This document shows positions 13,305-24,345 of a DNA stretch of 64,000 nt, piece by piece; position 1 is the stretch's first letter, and each line of letters begins with the position of its first letter. Source of the stretch: Certhia americana (Eukaryota; Chordata; Aves; Passeriformes; Certhiidae); the NCBI GenBank assembly GCA_018697195.1, contig CM031872.1:8935995-8999994 (forward strand). Reading direction: 5' to 3'. The notes beneath the pieces were generated by a model. That model was given only the letters and a program-made list of their open reading frames with translations. It did not search any database and had not been told where the DNA came from. The position numbers and the translations under genes were made by a program.

Positions 13305-13847
13305 TGTCTAAAAAGTAGACAGAGGAGTCCTTTGACTTTATTCCAATAAAGGGAGAATCCATGGGGCATTCCCTTGGGTTCTCTCCAATTTTTGGAGGAC
13401 ACAGCCTCCCTTTTATCCCAATTTCCCACCTTTCTATCTCAATTTCCCACCTTTTTATCCCAATTCCCTGGCCGCATTTTCCTCTCTTTCCCCACTGGCT
13501 GAGGTACTTGAGAGGCACAGACTTCCCAGAACCCCTGATCCCTCAGATTCCCCTCTAATGTAGAACCCTCCCTTTTCATTTTTAATTCTTATGGAATTTA
13601 TGGTTTCTCCCCATTGTTTCTTTCACCTTTCAATATCCAATTTCAAACCTACAGTTTGTTTCTAAGGCAAATACCTTTTTTTTCCATTCACCAATCAGTA
13701 GAACCCTTCCCATTGTTTCCTTTCTCTCTCAGTGCTGGTTTTAGTCACCAGCAGCCCCACAGCTTGTTTGGAAAGACAAATCCCTCCTTCCTCTCACCCT
13801 GGACCCCATTTCTGCACCTGTAGGCATGAACACACAGGGCCCTGCCA
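13305..13847 (-). mobile_element. Solo LTR of an endogenous retrovirus, family B
   Basis: The layout is LTR-like. On the minus strand an AATAAAG polyadenylation signal (plus-strand 'ctttattccaataaaggg', 13335-13352) lies near the 3' end. U3 carries a tandem subrepeat of about 20 bp ('atcccaatttcccacctt', about 13413-13460). A long C/T-rich body continues to 'catgaacacacagggccctg'. The sequence feels like an abundant passerine LTR, but that is from memory. The edges are uncertain. The chosen ends give TG...CA with a 4-bp repeat CTGA on both sides, which could be coincidence. No viral genes adjoin it. Confidence 0.62.
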
Positions 13848-13851
13848 CTGA

Positions 13852-14497
13852 ACAGCCCTGAGCGTGTGCTAGTGTGTGTCTAGACATCCTGCCCTCCCTC
13901 CCCTCTCCCAGATTTCACTGGCTAACCCCTGCCTTTGTTCCTAGCTCCAGATGGAAGAGGAAGTGTTGAGAGGCAGCCTCGAGGAAATGGTGTTAATGTC
14001 ATTCACACCCTGGTTATGTCATAGCTCTTTGGTGCCCGGCAATAAACTACATTTCTTGTGCCCCTCGGGGGCCTGTAAGGCACAGCCCAGAGCATTCCCA
14101 GCCTCAGGCTTGGGTTTCTGCACATGGAAACTGAAGCTGAGCAGGGTTCCTCACAGAGTGGGAGCTTTGCCAGAGTTCACACTCAGAGCCAGGAGCATTC
14201 CTGGATCCTGCAGCGCTTCCTGGCCTATTAACCACAGCCCCATAAACCTGATTGTTGCATCAAACACCTTCTGAATTCACACCTGAGTCATGGTGAAGGA
14301 GTTAAAAATCCAGTGTAGTGATATGAGAGGGATTCCTCAGGTTTCTGGGTTGCAGGGCAGTTTGGATAAAGCTCGCAGAGGTGAAGTCTGTGTGGTCCTA
14401 CCTGGTTTTGGTGCTGATGGGATTTTAAAAATTCCAATGAAATACTGAAAAAAAACCCACCCAATATTTTAAAGGTAAACAAAAAAAGCCTGGAGAG

Positions 14498-14548
<51 letters not shown>

Positions 14549-15860
14549 TACATAAAAATTTCTATTTCCCCCTTTTTAACAACCTCTTTTAATGGCTGTC
14601 CCACATAAACACTCTGGCTCACAATCTCCACTTAATTTATCAGGTATTTTTATCAGTAACCTAAAATCCCACAAACACTCTCTGGTTGTTTCCTTCCTTT
14701 CCTGGACCTGGCAGGTGAGGGGGGTCTGGTGCTTGGAAAGAGCTTGTTCAACTCCAGATTTCACTGGAGATTTAGGGGACTTCAGTAATGCTCAGCCAGT
14801 ATTTCAGTGTTGAGCTGAGGTGAATTTCCATGGGAATGAGGTGTTTAAATTCCTTGCAAGGGAGCAAATTGCAGGATGATGCCTGGTGCCTCGTGTGCCG
14901 TGACATGAGAGTGGCTGAGGAAACCCTTGTGGGTCACCTTCCACTGAGGGCCACAGATCAGCCAACACAGCAATTTCTTGATGTGTCTGAGCCCTTGGAT
15001 TGGTTATTTCTCTGTTTCCTACCGGCAAAATGAAGATTTCCTATTATTTCCTCAGAATTAAGATGAAGTTCTTAAGTTTGACCTACATTGAAGAAATAGA
15101 GGGACATATAACAAATGCCAGTAATGCAGCACCAAAGGAGGGGTGTGTGTAATTTATTTTGTGTGACTTGGTGCTAAAAGGTGGGCCCACGTGTTCATCT
15201 GCAGAGAAAAACTTTCCTTGCTCATAATTAGTAGTTTTCTAAAGATTATCAGGTCTGCCTAGCACCTTTTGGAGATAGATGAGTAATTTCCTCACAGGAT
15301 GGGAAGGCAAATGGTTTATGTTTGCTGTTTCGCTCTTACACCTTGTTCTGTGCTGCTTTGGTAAAGGTTCAGAAAAGTGAGTGATGCCCTCTGGGATCAA
15401 CCACAACTCCTGGAAAGGCTCAGCTTTGGGTAGTTCAGCTTTTCCCAAATCCTTGCTTTCAAAGAGCCCCTTGGGGAGGCAGCAGCTGTGGGGGACCCCA
15501 TCCCTTTCAGGAGGAGCTGGGGGGTTCCTCACTGGTACAGCCAGCAAAGGTAAATCCAAGGAGCAACCAAAGCAGAGCTCAGAGGGGCAGAAAGGGAGTG
15601 TGGGGTGAACCAGGCCACAGGGGAGGATTGCTTGTCACTTTTGGGGCAGCACAGAGGTGCATCAGGTGTGGTAGGCAAAGGGGAGATGCTGCAGGACAGA
15701 GGCACAGTGGTGGATCAGGTGGGGAATAGATAAATTCAGATTTAGAGACAGTTTGTGTCTGCATCACAGGCAGGACTCAAATCTGTCTGAACAGGCCCTG
15801 CTTTGCTGAATCACTGAAGAAATTGTCCTAAAGTCGTGTGATTGTCTGTGCCAGAGGCAG
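13852..15860. other. Unique non-coding DNA with a long A run
   Basis: No exon or repeat family was recognised except the poly-A run listed separately. Frames of about 107 codons (13951-14274) lack domains and splice context. Confidence 0.5.
14498..14544. repeat. Poly-A run of 47 bases
   Basis: An uninterrupted run of A follows 'gcctggagag'. CR1 does not need poly-A tails and birds have few processed retrocopies, so the run may be plain slippage or the tail of an unrecognised plus-strand retrocopy. The 200 bp upstream did not resemble a transcript I know. Confidence 0.95.
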
Positions 15861-16004
15861 CCAGGAGCTGCCCCTGGATCCCTGGAAGTGTACAAGGCAG
15901 GGTTGGATGGGGCCTGGAACACCCCGGGATAGTGGAAAGAATCCCTGCCTGTGGAACTAAAGGATCTTTGAGGTCCCTTCCAAGACAAACCATTCTGTGA
16001 TTGT
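15861..16004 (+). mobile_element. CR1 LINE fragment, 3' end
   Basis: Successive CR1 blocks are visible: 'gagctgcccctggatccctg', 'aaggcagggttggatggggc', 'tttgaggtcccttccaagac', and the tail 'accattctgtgattg'. The copy is 5'-truncated and moderately diverged. Confidence 0.9.
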
Positions 16005-16221
16005 AAATTCAGAGCAATTAATAAGAGCCCTCCTGACAGCACCTCTGGGTCTTCTCTTCGCACAAAATTCCCCCAACCATCAGGACTCTGCCTTTTGTTA
16101 CTCCCCTTGGAAAGCCCTCCTCGTGTCTCTGTGGCAGCACTGGGGACCAGGACAAGTTGTCATGGATGTGGGGACGACGCCGGCTAGTGCCTGCTCCACG
16201 AAATGCACTCCATCACTCGCA

Positions 16222-16490
16222 TCCTTTCCTTCCCTTCCCTTTCCTAACCTTCCCTTCCCTTTCCTAACCTTCCCTTCCCTTTCCTAACCTTCCCTTCCCT
16301 TCCCTAACCTTCCCTTCCCAAACCTTCCCTTCCCAAACCTTCCCAAACCTTCCCAAACCTTCTCTTCCCTGAACTTCCCTGAACTTCCCTGAACTTCCCT
16401 GAAATTCCCTTCTCTGAACTTCCCTTCCCAGAACTTCCCTGAAATTCCCTTCTCTGAATTTCCCTTCATTCCCCTTCCCCTTCCCCCCAT
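16222..16490. repeat. Polypyrimidine minisatellite (CCTTCCCTTCCCTTTCCTAA and variants)
   Basis: At least three near-perfect 20-bp units 'ccttcccttccctttcctaa' are followed by shorter derived units: 'ccttcccaaa', then 'cttccctgaa', then 'ttcccttctctgaa'. The plus strand contains almost no G, so the other strand is nearly pure purine. Minus-strand open frames of 74-91 codons across it encode only G/K/R/E-rich repeats and are not genes. Confidence 0.95.
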
Positions 16491-17067
16491 GCTGCTGTTC
16501 ATGTGCAATCAGAGAGGAGAAAATCAGTGAGTAAATCACGGGAATTAAGGATGTCTCCAGAGCAGATGGATCCTATTAAGCCACACTTCTGAGCCTGCAG
16601 CAGTTTTCCAGCACTTGGGACAAAGTTTGGAGTAGCTGTGTGTTGATGTGGCAGTCACACAGAGCATGGCAAGTGTCAGGGAACAGCCAGACCAAGCCCA
16701 GGGAAGAAAGAACATATTTTATTTCATCTTCAGATTAGGAATAAATCAGTTTAGACAGACTGATCAAAAAATTATCCCAGATCGAGAACACAACGAAACA
16801 AAACTGACAAAATCCCCAACTCACCTTTTTTCTGTCCCCACAGCTTTTTACACTCTATTTTCTAAATAAAAAACACTTTCCCAGCCCCGGTACAATCAGA
16901 TATTGCCAAAGTGCTGGATGCCTCTGGGAGGAGCCTGTGGAGATTCCATAGTTTTTCAGCTGCCAATCATTTCTCTCTGTCTCCTTAGGGCTCACAGTTT
17001 TGGGTCAATTTGATAGCTGGAACATGGTGCTGTGCTGCCTATCCCCACCTCAAAGGCACCATTATAT

Positions 17068-17147
17068 CAGTTTATCTCAGTTTTATAGCAGTTTAAGCCA
17101 CTTTAATAACAGTTCATCCCCTTTTATAACAGTTTATACCTACTCCT
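17068..17147. repeat. Degenerate 20-21-bp tandem repeat
   Basis: Four consecutive units share the plan cagtt-(t/c)a-...-tttata(g/a)(c/a): starts at 17068, 17089, 17110 and 17130. The units differ at about a quarter of positions, so this is an old or weak minisatellite. Confidence 0.6.
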
Positions 17148-17299
17148 TACAGAACAGGAATGCATTCAATCCTGGGTGAATTTGAAAAAAACAAAGAATT
17201 AATGGGATACAAAATGCTAATCAAGTGGAATTCCTTCATTTCATTCTCTGGTTCTTAACTGGGGAAAGCTCTCCTTAAACAAATGCCCTGTGAGTGAGG

Positions 17300-17386
17300 G
17301 GAAGGTGTCCCTGCCCATGGCAGGGAGGAGTGGAACCAGGTGATCACTTGTGTCCCTCCAACCCAAACTGTTCCAAGATTCTGTGA
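17300..17386 (+). mobile_element. CR1 LINE 3' fragment, short
   Basis: CR1 3' blocks are visible: 'gaaggtgtccctgcccatgg', 'cagggaggagtggaaccagg', 'tgtccctccaacccaaactg', and the tail 'ttccaagattctgtga'. About 85 bp remain. Confidence 0.88.
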
Positions 17387-19251
17387 AGAATCTGCCCTGC
17401 ACTACAAGGCCATGGAGATGAGCACAGAGGGTTTTGGCCTGGGCTGCTGGGTGCTCTCTCTGCTCCTGTGTGTGCTCCCAGAATCACTGTTTGTTCCTGT
17501 TTGTTTGGGTGTCTCAGCCCAGCCCTTGGGGCTTGCCCAGCCTCGAACAGCAGCTCATCCATCCTACAACAATTTTTAGCCTCAGCTGGAAGACGAGTCC
17601 AGGAGCTGAATCAGAAGGAGAAAAGTAATGCTCAGAGTATAACTTCAGGGAATGCTGGACATGCCAGAGATCAGAGGGAGCTCAAGAAGCACAGAAGACA
17701 TGACAGCTCTGGATAGCAGAATTTCAAATAGCCTTTCTGGCAAAAAGCAGCTGTCAAAACTCTTCAGCACACGTTTTAAAATCTTCCACGCAGATCTTAC
17801 TTCTCTGCCAAGACAAACATTCTCCCTTTGAAAAGCAGAGGGTGTTTGGAAGGAGCCTCTCTCCCATCATTCAGTTCTTGTGATTGATTCCCACGTCACC
17901 CAGGGCACCGTGCCCTTGGCTTTGGCTGTACCCACAGTGACAGGCAGAGCAGATAAGGCAGCAGAAGATCTGTCAGTGTCTCCAGTGGGACAGACTTCAT
18001 CCTGTTGCTTGAACACAAGTGGAGCCACAGCAGGATTAACAAGATGATTCAGTTCCTCAGCATGGCACTGGTGGGGAACTTAAAACCTAAAAAATATCAT
18101 GTTTATGAAACCTTTCCATTCTAATTCCAGTTGATCTAATTAATTACATGATTCCTCCCCACCAAATCTGCCTCTGTGATGTTTTGTGTCATCACATCTC
18201 CATAGCTGTGCTACTGTGACATCACCCTGGCTTTGTAGGAAATGCAGAAACTTGTAAAGAAAGGTACAGGAGAAACATGAGGGCTGAGAAAGTGCTTCTG
18301 AACAACAATATATGTTGGTTAAATATATTTAATTCAGAAAAGAAAATATTGAGAGGTGAAGTAAATATGTAAGTATATTACTGGGGGAAAAATAAAATAA
18401 AATACTGGGCTATGTGGAGCTCCTCAGTTATCCAGCAAAGCAACACAGGGCAGAAAGATCTGAAGCTGAATCAATTTGTGTGAGGAACTCTGTACTGATG
18501 GGTTTGTTTATATGCAAACCTTTCTGTAAGAGACCTTTCAGGCAAGCACAAATCGTTTTATTGGGAATGCTGAGGTGAAACATAGTGCCTGGCCCCTGTG
18601 AATTGTGGGAGCAGGTGATCCAGTGATCCCCCTGATCCTCAGGGCTTGGTGGCTGCCCACAGCATGGAGAGTGGGAGTGGGGGCAGAGGCTGAGTGTGCC
18701 TGAGGTCACACAGTGCAGGAGGAACCCAAAAACCTCTGTCTCCCCCTGCCTGACTCCCCTCTGCTGCCCTGGCTTTCCAAATTGCATCTTCTCCTCCACA
18801 CATCCTGCTGGACACTGAAAAAGGACAGGAAGTGAAGGGGATCAGCCAGAAAAGCTGAGGAAGTTTCCTGCTCACTTGATGATTTTCTGAGTTCTGGGGC
18901 TGCTGTCCTGTCCTTATAACGAGTGGAAAATCCTGAGAATTGGGGTGCTCACCACATCACGTGGTGGTGGCTGGACCCCTGGCAGACCCCAGTGACCCTC
19001 ACAGAGCTTGGGCTGCCCCTGGCTGGGGCAGAAAAGGTGTCAGAGCAACAACACGTGCTGCACACAGCAGCTGTGAGTCTTTATTGACACATAGCCAGTG
19101 GGGAAACTGAGGCACGGGATCATGTTTAACTTCTCTGAGCTGTTACTGCAGGTCCTCCCAGATCTGCACACAGCAAATTCCTTCACATGGGCCTTTCTGT
19201 AATGTCTTCTAACTCCTGATCCTGACAGCAAATCTGGGACTTCCCCAGCAG
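17387..19251. other. Unique non-coding DNA, no gene seen
   Basis: The stretch includes an A/T-rich part near 18300-18410 and a 'gtctttattgac' motif at 19077-19088 that resembles a reversed polyadenylation signal. No linked exon or LTR structure was recognised. The longest frame (18428-18799, minus, 123 codons) has no domain. Confidence 0.5.
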
Positions 19252-19308
19252 AAAGGTTGGACTTGATGATCTCGAAAGCCTTTTCCAACCTCGTTCACTC
19301 TGTGATTA
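19252..19308 (+). mobile_element. CR1 LINE 3' tip
   Basis: The final CR1 blocks are visible: 'aaaggttggacttgatgatc', 'tcgaaagccttttccaacct', and the tail 'ctctgtgatta'. Only about 55 bp remain. Confidence 0.85.
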
Positions 19309-19670
19309 GTTCATTCTGCAAAAGAAGGAATTGGGCTGAGAACAGAAGACTCAGACTTTTACAAGCCACCACGACTGAGGACCTGGGATCAGTTTGCAGA
19401 GAGTTTGTGGATGACTTCAGCCATTTCTATTTTCTTTGCAGCTATTTCTCATATCTAAAAAATGAAAGTTGCCAGACAGGCCTGACAAATGAGGAGCCAG
19501 TGCCAAATAATATCTGGTAAATAATCACCTCAGCATTAATCCTTCTGTGCTGTTTGGTAGAAAGGCACTTCCTTTTTCTTGTTTTAAAGTTAATTGATGC
19601 TCGGAATTCAATGTATTTCAGCTTTGCAAAGGACCAATGTCTGTGAAGTCACAGCCCATAGAATTATGTA

Positions 19671-19920
19671 ATAGAATCACAGAAGGGTTTGGGTTGGAAG
19701 GGCCCTTCAAACTCATCCCATTCCACCCCCTGCCATGGGCAAGAACACCTTCCACAAGCCCACGGTGCTCCAAGATTCATCCAAACTGACCCAGGACTCT
19801 CCCTGGGATCCAGGGGCAGCACCAGCTGCTCTGGGCACCCTGTGCCAGGGCCTGCCCACCCTCCCAGGGAAGAATCCCTCTGCTTTGCCCCATATTTCAA
19901 TCACCTCAACCTCCCATCCA
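19671..19920 (-). mobile_element. CR1 LINE fragment, 3' end
   Basis: Read on the minus strand, this is a 250-bp 5'-truncated CR1. On the plus strand it starts with the reversed tail 'atagaatcacagaagggttt', then 'gggttggaagggcccttcaa', 'ccccctgccatgggcaagaa', and 'tctgggcaccctgtgccagg'. It is one of the better-preserved copies here. Confidence 0.93.
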
Positions 19921-20576
19921 AACGCCAGGCTTCAATTCTGGAAACAGAGCAGTGAACTGGGTTGAAGATTGTTCTTTTTGTGGCAGTTTTGGTGCCTGTG
20001 CTGGGCCAGGGGCTGTGCACTGCCAGCCACATCCCAGCTCCACAGGGTCCTTCTCCTGAATTCCTCACATCAGACTGTTAACAGTGAATAGTTTTGATTT
20101 CGTGTCCTGCACAACGATACTCACCAAACAGTTTCTCAAAAGATGCTTCAAAGCCTGACAGGCATCACCAGAGCTGTTGTTTTCTTTCCATTTCTTTTTG
20201 TAAACTGACTTAAGGCCAATATCAATATTTATCTAGAGCGAGGGAAGTGTTTTGCTGCCAGGAATTTGAGTGCACTGTTTTCTTCTGACTATAAAAGGGG
20301 CAATTACTAATGAGGATATTTCTAAAATGAATGAGTGGAACATTAATTTCCCCTTAGCCCCAGCCTCAAGTCACCCCACAAATAACCTTTTATGTGTTTT
20401 GATCTGATGGTTAAGTTTCAGGTTTCATAAAAAATATTAATTTATGACGATATTTTGGGTATTGCTGTCCTTCAGCTCTGAGTATCTGAGTGTTTTGTCC
20501 ATGTTAACTGTTGTTGCTGGATTTGTTTCTTTTGTGTTCTTCACTTGGAGCAACATAAATATTATTTTTTTCATTA

Positions 20577-20965
20577 CAGATCATAGAAAAATCTGGAAGG
20601 TACCTTAAGGAATGGTTTAACCTGCCCCATGCCCAGGGTTAAATTTGCTATATCTAAACTGCTCTCTGGTAACAGCCCAACCTGCTCAGAAACTGCAATC
20701 TTGGCAAATCTACAGCTTCCCTAAATTATTCAGGAAACACTTTATTCCTTTCTTTTTGCAATTCCCTTCCACATATTTGAGCACTGTTATCACATCTTCC
20801 CCTTTGCCTCCTCCAGGCTTAAATGGACCGAGAACTCTTCCATCTTTCACCACAGGTCACATTCTCCAGAGCTCGGATCACTGCATTCTCTTTGCTTTGG
20901 AGCTTTTCCAGATGATTTTCCTGCCTTTTTTTGACGTATGGTGCTCCCAGCTGAGGAGTTCTGCC
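20577..20965 (-). mobile_element. Diverged older CR1 LINE fragment
   Basis: The plus strand opens with a degraded tail ('atcatagaaaaatctggaag'). It then runs through an older CR1 3' region: 'tgagcactgttatcacatct', 'cctcctccaggcttaaatgg', 'ggagcttttccagatgattt'. The block order fits an ancient CR1 subfamily read on the minus strand. Divergence is clearly higher than in the other copies, so the edges are approximate. Confidence 0.7.
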
Positions 20966-22299
20966 AGCTGGAGGGGTGTGAGCAGCCTGGCAGGTGATCC
21001 ATCGGCTCCCACAAAACCATCAGGAGAGATCAAATAGGGGCTGATGCCTGCAGGGCATTGCTCCTGTCCCACTGTGACTGTCCCTGTGCCCTGCCCTCCG
21101 GGGTCAGGTGACACTGACAGCCCCCGGCAGCCTTGGGTCCCTCTGTACCTGCATTTTGGCCACCCATGCTGTGACTCATTCCCGACAGGGGGAGGTGAGA
21201 TGGGTTCCAAACCTGCTCCTCTGAAGCCATCCATCACTATTAACCCACCAGGCCAAACCCAGATGTTCTTTGATGATAGCTCATGGCCCTGGGGAGGAGG
21301 AGATTGGAAGCAAAAATGGAGAGAATGAGGCGTTTCATTAATTATCCCATAGCAACTTGGTGGGAGGCTGGATATTTTCCTAAACTGTTTTGTGCACACA
21401 TCCTCCCCCACATTTTTGTCTGCTTGGTCCATAATTTCCATCCCTCTGCTGAACTCAGTTGCCGAGGTAAGATCCTGCAAATTTTTCCTGCCTGCTGAAA
21501 TCCGGGTCAATCCTATGAATCACTGGGGCTGAGAGCAGTTATCCCATGCCAAGATGCTGGCAATGGATAGACTTTAATGGAAGCCGTGACTCCACATATT
21601 TACATGTATAGCTCAGCCTCCAGCTGGGGAAGGATTCCCTCTTCTCTATCAGCTCAGCTGGGGCTGTGATCTCAGCACGCTTTGCTTTCTCATGGAGCAC
21701 CTCCAAATCAATCCCGGATTACTGTGGGAAGCTGTGCTGTAGGAATTGCCCTTTTCCATCCCAGCTCCCCAGCCAGGCCCTTCCTGTAAAGTTTGCACAG
21801 GGTCCCTATAAACCACCCTGCTCGTGGTAGGGGACTGGGGCCAAGTCCCTCAGCACCAGTATCTCAGATCCCATAACTGCTGTCCATAAAGCAGCAACTT
21901 AACCCAGCAGTTGCACTTCTCTCTCTGAAACACCGACCTAAAGCTGCTAAATAAGTTCCGGATTTCCTATAAAATTGCTGCATTAGGAGCAAAGTTGGAG
22001 CAGCCAGAGCCCAAAGAGGCAATGACAGATTTCTAACACTCTTCACTAAAGCTCACTATAAATCCCTTTTTGAATAACACCCCGAAGGATGGGGCTGATC
22101 CAGGCAAAAAAGGAGCCTGAAGTTCTCTCTTCTCTGCCCTATGTCATCCCTGAGCTGCTGTTGGGTGTGAAGCTCTTCCTTACCTTCCTCCCTGTGCAGC
22201 TGATCAGGCATTTAAAACAGGAAAATGATGCTCTTGTTTAGCATTTTGTTTCTTTAGGTCTCTAATATGATGTACAGGGCAGGAACTCTGCCCTGACCA
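20966..22299. other. Unique non-coding DNA, no gene seen
   Basis: A 210-codon minus-strand frame (20878-21510) crosses from unique DNA into the old CR1. It is rich in G, P and S, shows no domain, and is best treated as chance. No other structure was recognised. Confidence 0.5.
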
Positions 22300-22364
22300 G
22301 ATGAGACCTCACCTGCATTGTCCATGAAGGGGTTGAGGCAGTTTGCAGGGGCCTGGAGTGCCAG
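22300..22364 (+). mobile_element. CR1 LINE, left part split by LTR
   Basis: The blocks 'gagacctcacctgcattgtc', 'catgaaggggttgaggcagt' and 'ggggcctggagtgccag' match the CR1 region that normally lies just upstream of 'gacacagggaatggcttcaa'. That continuation is found at 22817, on the far side of the LTR. The two parts are one element interrupted by insertion. Confidence 0.72.
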
Positions 22365-22812
22365 TGATGCCTTCTGGAGGCTGAGCTGGAGCACAGCCCA
22401 GTCAGAACAAAAGGGTAAATTGGGGATTTATTAAAAGGCTTCACTGGACACACCTGGGTAGTGCCAGAGCCCGGCTGGGCCACACCCAAGGTGAACCCAA
22501 AATGGGCACAAAATGGATGACTGATCACGAGGTCTCACACTTTGATAAGTTCTGCTCCATCAGCACATTGGAGTTCATTGTCCAACCATAGCTCCAGGTT
22601 AGGAAGCTCCATCCTCCTTGTTTTTCCTTCTCACTTCACCCTTGGTTTTGTTCTTGGGCCTGAAAGTTGTCCTTGGTGCTGAGCTGGAGAACGAATTGTT
22701 TTGTCTGCCTGCCCTGTGAAGAGAGCTCGGTAGCACTGAATATAAAACCAAAAACTACCCACCAAAACAGTCCAGAGTCTAAAAAATATAAAAGCTAAAA
22801 CTTAAGGCATCA
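22365..22812 (-). mobile_element. Solo LTR of an endogenous retrovirus, family A copy 2
   Basis: This 448-bp segment has perfect 7-bp inverted ends (TGATGCC...GGCATCA) and a 4-bp target duplication CCAG (22361-22364 and 22813-22816). Removing it and one CCAG rejoins a CR1 element. Read on the minus strand, the polyadenylation signal (plus-strand 'gatttattaaaagg', about 22425) lies about 60 bp from the 3' end. It shares ends and internal blocks with 11862-12292. There are no viral genes next to it, so it is a solo LTR. Confidence 0.85.
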
Positions 22813-23085
22813 CCAGGACACAGGGAATGGCTTCAAAGGGACAGAGGGTAGGGCTGAGTGGGATATTGGGAAGGAATTGTTCCCTGGCAGGGTGGGCAGG
22901 CCCTGGCACAGGGTGCCCAGAGCAGCTGGGGCTGCCCCTGGATCCCTGGCAGTGTCCCAGGCCAGGCTGGACATTGGGGCTGGGAGCAGCCTGGGACAGT
23001 GGGAGGTGTCCCTGCCATGGCAGGGGTGGGATGAGCTGATGCTCAGGTCCCTTCCAACCCCAACCTGTCTCCATGATTCTATGAA
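22813..23085 (+). mobile_element. CR1 LINE, right part with 3' end
   Basis: This continues the CR1 begun at about 22300: 'gacacagggaatggcttcaa', 'ggatattgggaaggaattgt', 'gcacagggtgcccagagcag', 'ggctggacattggggctggg', 'aggtcccttccaaccccaac', and the tail 'ccatgattctatga'. It is well preserved, so the CR1 copy is fairly young and the LTR inside it is younger still. Confidence 0.94.
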
Positions 23086-24221
23086 AACACCTCTGTTATT
23101 CAATGTATTTGCCAAAGGCTGGAAGTTGATGCTTTCTCTACACGGGAGGCACTTTATGTGTATCTGGAACAGCCTTGGCTTCCCCTGGCTGTAAAACCCA
23201 ACATCCTTCCCTGCTCCTACTGCCATGGCCCGTGCCTGGCTCTGAGCTGCTCAGGGCAGCTGCTGCATGTTCTGGGAGGCCACAGGCATTTGTTGGCATT
23301 CCCAGGGATTATCACCGAGGCAGACACAGGCTGGGGAAGAACCAAGGCCTGGTTCAGACAGCCATAACTTCTTTATTTGATATAAGCTTGGTCTCCAGCC
23401 CAGAACCCTCTCTGAACCCACCAGAGGTGATAATGTCCCAGAGCTGAAGAAATATTTGAAAACACATACAGTTAAATATTCCCACCCTGGCAAAGTTCCT
23501 CTGCCATCCACAGGAGCAGGCCTGAGCCCTGTCAGGGATGAAAAAAGGCTGCCACCTCCTCAGGAGGGCTCCCTGGAAGGGCAGCAATACAGAAAACAAG
23601 GTACAATCTTGTGACTGACCCTCTGAGCTCCCCAGGGTCTCAGCCAGGCCTGAATCACTGCAGACTAATTGGAAAGCATTTATTAATAATTTCAGAATAG
23701 GTTGACCCTTGGCTCTGTGCTCATCCCTGGCAGGTTTTTCACACCAGCCATTCAGCCAGGCCAACTCCAATATGTGACATCTCACAGAGGGGCTTGTCTG
23801 CTCCCAGGGTGGGAAATAATGCAGAGAAATGCACCAGCCTGACCTGAGGGGAAGGAAATGCAAAGCACATAAACTCACACTGCCACTGTTCCTAAATCCT
23901 CACATAGTGTCTGCCAACACTGGGGCTAAACCTTGGAGCTTTCCTGAGGATCAAGCTGGAGCTGGTCCATGCTTTGGCTCCTTTCAAAGCCAGGCCTTTG
24001 GGCATCTGGGCAGTGGGAATCTGCTGCAGAGAGCAGGAGAGCACCCTGTGTGCTTTACCTGTGGGAGACTGCACTCCAAGGATGACTGACTTCTCTTGAA
24101 ACTGGGATAAACTGGGGCTGAGCATTGTGGATCAAGCTTAAGTTGCACTTGCAAGGGTATTTTTTTTTTCCCCCCAAATTGAGGATTGGATGCATCTCAT
24201 GGTCACTTGGAGATTTCCTGA
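23086..24221. other. Unique non-coding DNA, no gene seen
   Basis: Two 'ctttatt'/'catttatt' motifs (about 23370 and 23675) could be reversed polyadenylation signals, but no LTR ends or splice sites go with them. A 174-codon minus-strand frame (23354-23878) has no domain and is taken as chance. Confidence 0.45.
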
Positions 24222-24345
24222 GATCGTGGAACCACGGAATGGCCTGGGTTGGGAGGGACCTTAAAGATGATCCTGTTCCAACCCCCCTTCCAGGGGCAGG
24301 AACACCTTCCACTATCCCAGGTTATTTCCAAGCCCCAGGAAATGC
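24222..24345 (-). mobile_element. CR1 LINE 3' fragment
   Basis: The plus strand shows the reversed CR1 tail 'atcgtggaaccacggaatgg', then 'cctgggttgggagggacctt', 'aaagatgatcctgttccaac', and 'ggcaggaacaccttccacta'. It is 5'-truncated. Confidence 0.88.

Noticed and set aside
16264..16539. Minus-strand G/K/R/E-rich small proteins
   Set aside because: They are direct translations of the polypurine strand of a minisatellite.
20878..21510. 210-codon minus-strand frame
   Set aside because: One end lies in an old CR1 fragment, and the rest has no recognisable family or splice structure.
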